Positions 60,255 through 64,000 of a stretch of 64,000 nt of DNA are shown piece after piece. Source of the DNA: a bacterium (GTDB lineage: Bacteria > Auribacterota > Auribacteria > Auribacterales > Auribacteraceae); contig JACKPL010000009.1 in assembly GCA_024233545.1 (NCBI GenBank), positions 1 to 64,000 of the forward strand, written 5' to 3'. The notes under the pieces are model-generated. The model searched no databases. It worked only from the letters and a program-made list of their open reading frames with translations, and was not told the origin of the DNA. The first letter of the stretch is position 1. Every line of letters begins with the position of its first letter. The position numbers were made by a program, and so were the translations under genes.

Positions 60255-62390
60255 ATGTCTGATTTTCTCGCTCATTCGAAGAGTGACGTGACAGGAGATA
60301 TTGATCCTCTCAATGAACATCTAACGAAAACCGCAACAATTGCAGAATCTTTTGGAAAAACCAACCAAGAAAAAAAAATTTTGGAGTTGCTTGGGTATTT
60401 CCATGATATCGGCAAATACAGAAAAGAGTTCCAGACATATCTCCGTGAAGGCGGACAAAGGGGAAGTGTTCCCCATTCTATTTACGGTGCATATTTAGCT
60501 TATCAGAAAAAAATAAACATCGCCGCATTTTGTATTGCAGGTCATCATAAGGGCTTACCTGATTCAACAGGGTTAAAAAATGACTTAAAAAATGAAACGT
60601 TATTGAATGAAACCTGCAATTTAGAAAAGGCATTTCAAAATGACATAGAAAAAAATATCTCCGATCTCATCCCATCACCACTCAATTTTGGAGATTGCCT
60701 TTTATCCGAAACATATACTCGTTTCTTTTTTAGTTGCCTTGTTGATGCTGATTGGCTAGCAACAGAGTCACATTTTTCTCCCCATGTATATACAAAACGC
60801 ATTTCAAAAACAATCAATATTAATGAAAAAATAACCATATTGGATCGTTATATTTCAAAATTTCCTGTTGACGGAGACATCAATTTTTTAAGAAATACCG
60901 CTAGAGAAGATGCAAACAAATTGGCATGTAAGCCTATAGGATTTTATTCTCTGAACCTTCCCACAGGTTTGGGCAAAACATTATGTTCTGTTAGTTGGGC
61001 ATTGCGTCATGCACACCATAACGATTTGAAGAGAATCATTATTGTCCTTCCTTACACCAGCATAATTGACCAATCAGCAAAATTATTAAAAGAAATTTTT
61101 GGCGAAGAAGAAATACTCGAGCATCATTCGACATTTGAATTTAAAGATGGTAGTAACCCCACTTATAAAAAACTGTCTGCTGAAAATTGGGACTTTCCCT
61201 TTATATTAACAACAAATGTCCAGTTTTTTGAATCGATTTTCAGTAATAAACCCTCAAAATGTAGAAAAGTGCACAATATTTCCAACTCGATCGTTATATT
61301 CGATGAAGTACAGAGCCTTCCAAAAGATAAGTTTCTACCAACCATAACGATGCTTAAAAACTTGAAAGATATCTTTAAAACATCATTTTTGTTCTGTACG
61401 GCAACTCAACCAGCCTTCGCATCCCGCGAGGGATTTAGCGGTATTGATGGGATTGTCTCCCTCGTTATCAGCCCTGCAAGATACTATACAAAAACAAAGC
61501 GAGTCGATTATTCGCTTTTCAGAAAACTCAGTCAAGTTACACTCGATGATATTGGATATGAAATAGACGAAAATGGTTCTTCAACACTCGTAGTATTTAA
61601 TACGAAAAAGGATACGATGGGTTTATATAACCAAGATTTTAAAAGTTTCGATAAAAAATACCATTTAAGCACTGCAATGTGTCCAGCACATCGGAAAAGA
61701 AAAATCGATGCAATCAAAAATGATTTAGTAAATCATGAGAAGAAAATTATAGTCTGTTCTACCCAGTTAATTGAAGCAGGAGTTGATCTTGACTTCCCTG
61801 TCGTTTTTAGAGCATTATCCCCTCTTGATTCAATTATTCAATCGGCTGGTCGTTGCAATAGGGAAGGGAAACTGTCTAAGGGAGATGTTTTTATTTTTAA
61901 GCTGGCGGAACAAAAATATCCGACAAAGACATATGAGCTGGTTTCCAACTTTACCGAGATGTTTCTTCAACGAGATGGATTGGATATATTGCATTCTCAC
62001 GATTCGTACGAAAGGTACTTCATGGAATTGGATAATTTTATTAAATGGGATAAGGGAAAAATCGATGACTTGCGAAAAAATTTCTTATTTGAACAAGTAG
62101 CCGATACATACAAGATTATCGATTCTCCTGCACAAACGGTTGTCGTCCCATATAACAAAGGCGAAAAACTTATTTCAGAATTGGGGCACAAACCTTTTCT
62201 TTCAAGAAGTGATTTTCAAAAACTCCAATTATATTCTGTTCAGATGTACCCAAACCAATTTGAGGAATCCTTAAGTTCAGGATTGATCCAACAGTCTCCG
62301 AACGGACTGTTTTTTATATGGATAGGAAAATATAGTGATGATGTAGGCGTTGTGTTTGATACAACGGAAGCAATAGACCTCGTGATCTGA
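60255..62390 (+). CDS. cas3: CRISPR-associated helicase-nuclease Cas3
   Basis: 711 residues combining an HD nuclease and an SF2 helicase. HDIGK (50-54), IAGHHKG (94-100) and DADW (164-167) form the HD site; PTGLGKT (236-242) is Walker A, DEVQ (350-353) is motif II, CTATQ is motif III and QSAGRCNREG (529-538) is motif VI. It cuts and unwinds target DNA once Cascade has bound. The gene order cas3-cas5-cas8c indicates subtype I-C. GAGGAT precedes the start by 6 bases. All active-site motifs are intact, so interference should work. Confidence 0.97.
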   Translation: MSDFLAHSKSDVTGDIDPLNEHLTKTATIAESFGKTNQEKKILELLGYFHDIGKYRKEFQTYLREGGQRGSVPHSIYGAYLAYQKKINIAAFCIAGHHKGLPDSTGLKNDLKNETLLNETCNLEKAFQNDIEKNISDLIPSPLNFGDCLLSETYTRFFFSCLVDADWLATESHFSPHVYTKRISKTININEKITILDRYISKFPVDGDINFLRNTAREDANKLACKPIGFYSLNLPTGLGKTLCSVSWALRHAHHNDLKRIIIVLPYTSIIDQSAKLLKEIFGEEEILEHHSTFEFKDGSNPTYKKLSAENWDFPFILTTNVQFFESIFSNKPSKCRKVHNISNSIVIFDEVQSLPKDKFLPTITMLKNLKDIFKTSFLFCTATQPAFASREGFSGIDGIVSLVISPARYYTKTKRVDYSLFRKLSQVTLDDIGYEIDENGSSTLVVFNTKKDTMGLYNQDFKSFDKKYHLSTAMCPAHRKRKIDAIKNDLVNHEKKIIVCSTQLIEAGVDLDFPVVFRALSPLDSIIQSAGRCNREGKLSKGDVFIFKLAEQKYPTKTYELVSNFTEMFLQRDGLDILHSHDSYERYFMELDNFIKWDKGKIDDLRKNFLFEQVADTYKIIDSPAQTVVVPYNKGEKLISELGHKPFLSRSDFQKLQLYSVQMYPNQFEESLSSGLIQQSPNGLFFIWIGKYSDDVGVVFDTTEAIDLVI

Positions 62391-62401
62391 AAGGAGGAGT
62401 T

Positions 62402-63109
62402 ATGCCGGATAAACATGTCGTAAAGGTAAAAGTAACAGGCGATTTTGCGTGTTTCACACGCCCTGAACTCAAAGTTGAGCGGATGAGTTATCCATGTATG
62501 ACTCCATCTGCCGCACGCGGCATACTGGATTCGATATTATGGAAACCGGAGTTCAAATGGTTCATACGAAGAATACTTGTCCTTAATCCGGTAAAGTTTT
62601 TCTCTATAAAGAGAAATGAGTTAGACAAGATAATACCTTCAAGGGGATTGTCGCCAATCATTATTGAAGACAACCGAGCGCAACGTAACAGCCTCATTTT
62701 GCGTGATGTTGCTTATGTGATTGAGGCGTCGGTTCATCTTGATGCCCCATCCCAAACGAATCCGCCGGTAAAATATATTGAAATGTTTAACCGTAGAGTA
62801 AAAAAAGGACAATGCTGGCGCCGTCCATATTTTGGCTGTCGCGAATTCAGCGCTGATTTCATGCCTGCCTTTGACAGCGATCAACCTATCGCGGAAGACA
62901 TTCCAATCGGTGGAATGTTGCTCGATATTTTTTATGATAACAAGGGAAATCCTGAACCGCTTTTCTTTAATGCGGCAATTAGAAACGGCATTTTATCTTG
63001 CGAAAACGATTATGAAAAAATGATGAACAGTTCGCATTTTTCAAAGCAGTTGGATCTCATTACACAATCCTGCCTTTACTCCTTAACCCAACAGGAGGAA
63101 CTATTATGA
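62402..63109 (+). CDS. cas5c: CRISPR-associated protein Cas5c (Cas5d)
   Basis: 235 residues. TGDFACFTRPELKVERMSYP, then MTPSAARGILDSILWKPEFK are hallmarks of the I-C Cas5, which replaces Cas6 as the pre-crRNA endoribonuclease and stays on the repeat 5' handle. AQRNSLILRDVAYVIEA is the second conserved block. It starts 11 bases after cas3 and overlaps cas8c by an ATGA, so translation is coupled. Confidence 0.96.
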   Translation: MPDKHVVKVKVTGDFACFTRPELKVERMSYPCMTPSAARGILDSILWKPEFKWFIRRILVLNPVKFFSIKRNELDKIIPSRGLSPIIIEDNRAQRNSLILRDVAYVIEASVHLDAPSQTNPPVKYIEMFNRRVKKGQCWRRPYFGCREFSADFMPAFDSDQPIAEDIPIGGMLLDIFYDNKGNPEPLFFNAAIRNGILSCENDYEKMMNSSHFSKQLDLITQSCLYSLTQQEELL

Positions 63110-64000
63110 TAAAACAATTATGCGAATTGGCTAAAAAAGAAGATTTGGTTAAACACCCGGCATTAACTAAAATTACGCCGACGATTATCATCGACCTTGA
63201 TTCGGAAGGGAATTGTCTCGGCGTAAGAAGCATTGATAAAAAAGAAGCAAGGGGGTTCCTTTGCGAATCAGTCACTAAAACGAGGAATGTTGTAGCTCGT
63301 GTACTTGTGGATAATTCCGAGTATCTCTTAGGCATTACTGCGGATGAAACGAAGAATGCAAAAAACGTTACTCCACAAGATAAGTTTAATGCTTTTCTAG
63401 ATAAAAATACTCCCTATTTACGGGAAACTGCTCATTTGAAACCTGTTTATAATTTTTATTTTGATAAAAAAACAACGGGGCTGGAAAAAGCAAAAGCCCT
63501 TTTCTCCGAGTTAGATAAAAAAGCTAAGGTAGGAGTAATCGCTTTTTACCTGCCAACCGGAAAATATGCGCACGGTTTACCTGAAGTTCTTGAGAAAATT
63601 AAATCAGACTACGATACAGCACAGTTAGAAAAAATAGCATCGGGAACCAAAGAGTGTTCTGTATGTGCAAGAAACCAATTTCCTATTGAACCTATTCACG
63701 AAAAAATAAAAAGAATCCCAAGTGGACAAGCATCTGGAAATGCTTTGGTTTCATATAATTCCGACGCTTTTTGTTCCTACGGTTTAGAACAGAATGAAAA
63801 TTCTAAAATATGTTCTGATTGCGCTAAAAACTATGTATCGGCTCTGAATTGGCTTTTATCAGAAGGGAGGCCTGTGCCGAATGAAAAAGGCAAAGAAAAG
63901 TTTGTATTTACTCATCGCAAGAATTTAGGATCAGATACGGCAATACTATTCTGGACACGGGATAAGTCAGGCTTTGACCCAATGGATTTTCTTGATGCGC
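63106..64000 (+). CDS. cas8c: CRISPR-associated protein Cas8c (Csd1), 3' truncated by window edge
   Basis: First 298 residues of the large subunit of the type I-C Cascade, which reads the PAM and recruits Cas3. ATG 63106 has AGGAGGA 6 bases upstream. MIKQLCELAKKEDLV and VGVIAFYLPTGK are typical. Two cysteine pairs (CSVC and CSDC, about residues 183-186 and 237-240) suggest a zinc-binding finger seen in Csd1. The frame is open to the right edge; cas7, cas4, cas1, cas2 and the array are expected beyond it. Confidence 0.95.
   Translation, partial: MIKQLCELAKKEDLVKHPALTKITPTIIIDLDSEGNCLGVRSIDKKEARGFLCESVTKTRNVVARVLVDNSEYLLGITADETKNAKNVTPQDKFNAFLDKNTPYLRETAHLKPVYNFYFDKKTTGLEKAKALFSELDKKAKVGVIAFYLPTGKYAHGLPEVLEKIKSDYDTAQLEKIASGTKECSVCARNQFPIEPIHEKIKRIPSGQASGNALVSYNSDAFCSYGLEQNENSKICSDCAKNYVSALNWLLSEGRPVPNEKGKEKFVFTHRKNLGSDTAILFWTRDKSGFDPMDFLDA

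Overview
The window comes from a Gram-negative bacterium: it carries lipoproteins, a probable outer-membrane protein, an OXA-type beta-lactamase and secreted proteins with PEP-CTERM-like tails. Composition is moderate to low in GC, with AT-richer accessory patches. PEP-CTERM/HAF-repeat, LamG/thrombospondin-3 and choice-of-anchor-I type proteins, parAB next to the ATP synthase genes, and a sodium-type rotor with a V-like subunit recall the PVC superphylum and neighbours such as Omnitrophota or Lentisphaerota. That placement is an inference with low confidence. Pyruvate formate-lyase points to fermentation, while photolyase and an oxygen-requiring acyl desaturase point to some exposure to light and oxygen.

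Layout. 0-13 kb: end of a HAF-repeat PEP-CTERM protein, DEAD-box helicase, OFA-family transporter, a frameshifted photolyase, fatty-acid desaturase, glutaminyl-tRNA synthetase, a lipoprotein, a secreted protein behind a poly-G tract, and the pflB-pflA pair. 13-21.7 kb: a large secreted LamG protein, a decayed Fic gene, an unknown AT-rich HEPN-like gene, a secreted TPR protein and a frameshifted coiled-coil membrane protein. 21.7-32.2 kb: a periplasmic PDC sensor with a chemoreceptor and SixA, a secreted beta-propeller, an MFS transporter, a GT39-like protein, tadA, tRNA-Ser(CGA), a class D beta-lactamase islet bounded by direct repeats, and a second PEP-CTERM-like protein. 32.2-35.3 kb: a lipoprotein-anchored short-chain dehydrogenase, a RAYT transposase remnant and an FRG-domain gene between two inverted REP palindromes.

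35.4-47.4 kb is one long leftward run: parA, parB, atpZ, atpI, atpB, two different atpE genes, atpF, atpH, atpA, atpG, atpD, atpC, a Ste24-type protease, rsmI and a glycosyltransferase. One c subunit is a normal hairpin with a two-carboxylate sodium site. The other is a fused double hairpin whose second carboxylate is replaced by glutamine. Together they predict a hybrid F/V-type sodium rotor, the most striking system in the window.

47.6-59.6 kb: two tRNA-Ser genes, a small secreted protein, an approximately 137-bp tandem repeat array built on REP palindromes, a decaying zinc-ribbon/nuclease-like locus, a GNAT-nitrilase fusion, a membrane TPR protein, another GT39-like transferase, a 55-residue PLDc_N-type microprotein, a helical lipoprotein and a fourth tRNA-Ser. 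The last 4 kb hold an integrase remnant cut by a 99-bp MITE and the start of a type I-C CRISPR-Cas operon (cas3, cas5c, cas8c), whose remainder and array lie beyond the right edge.
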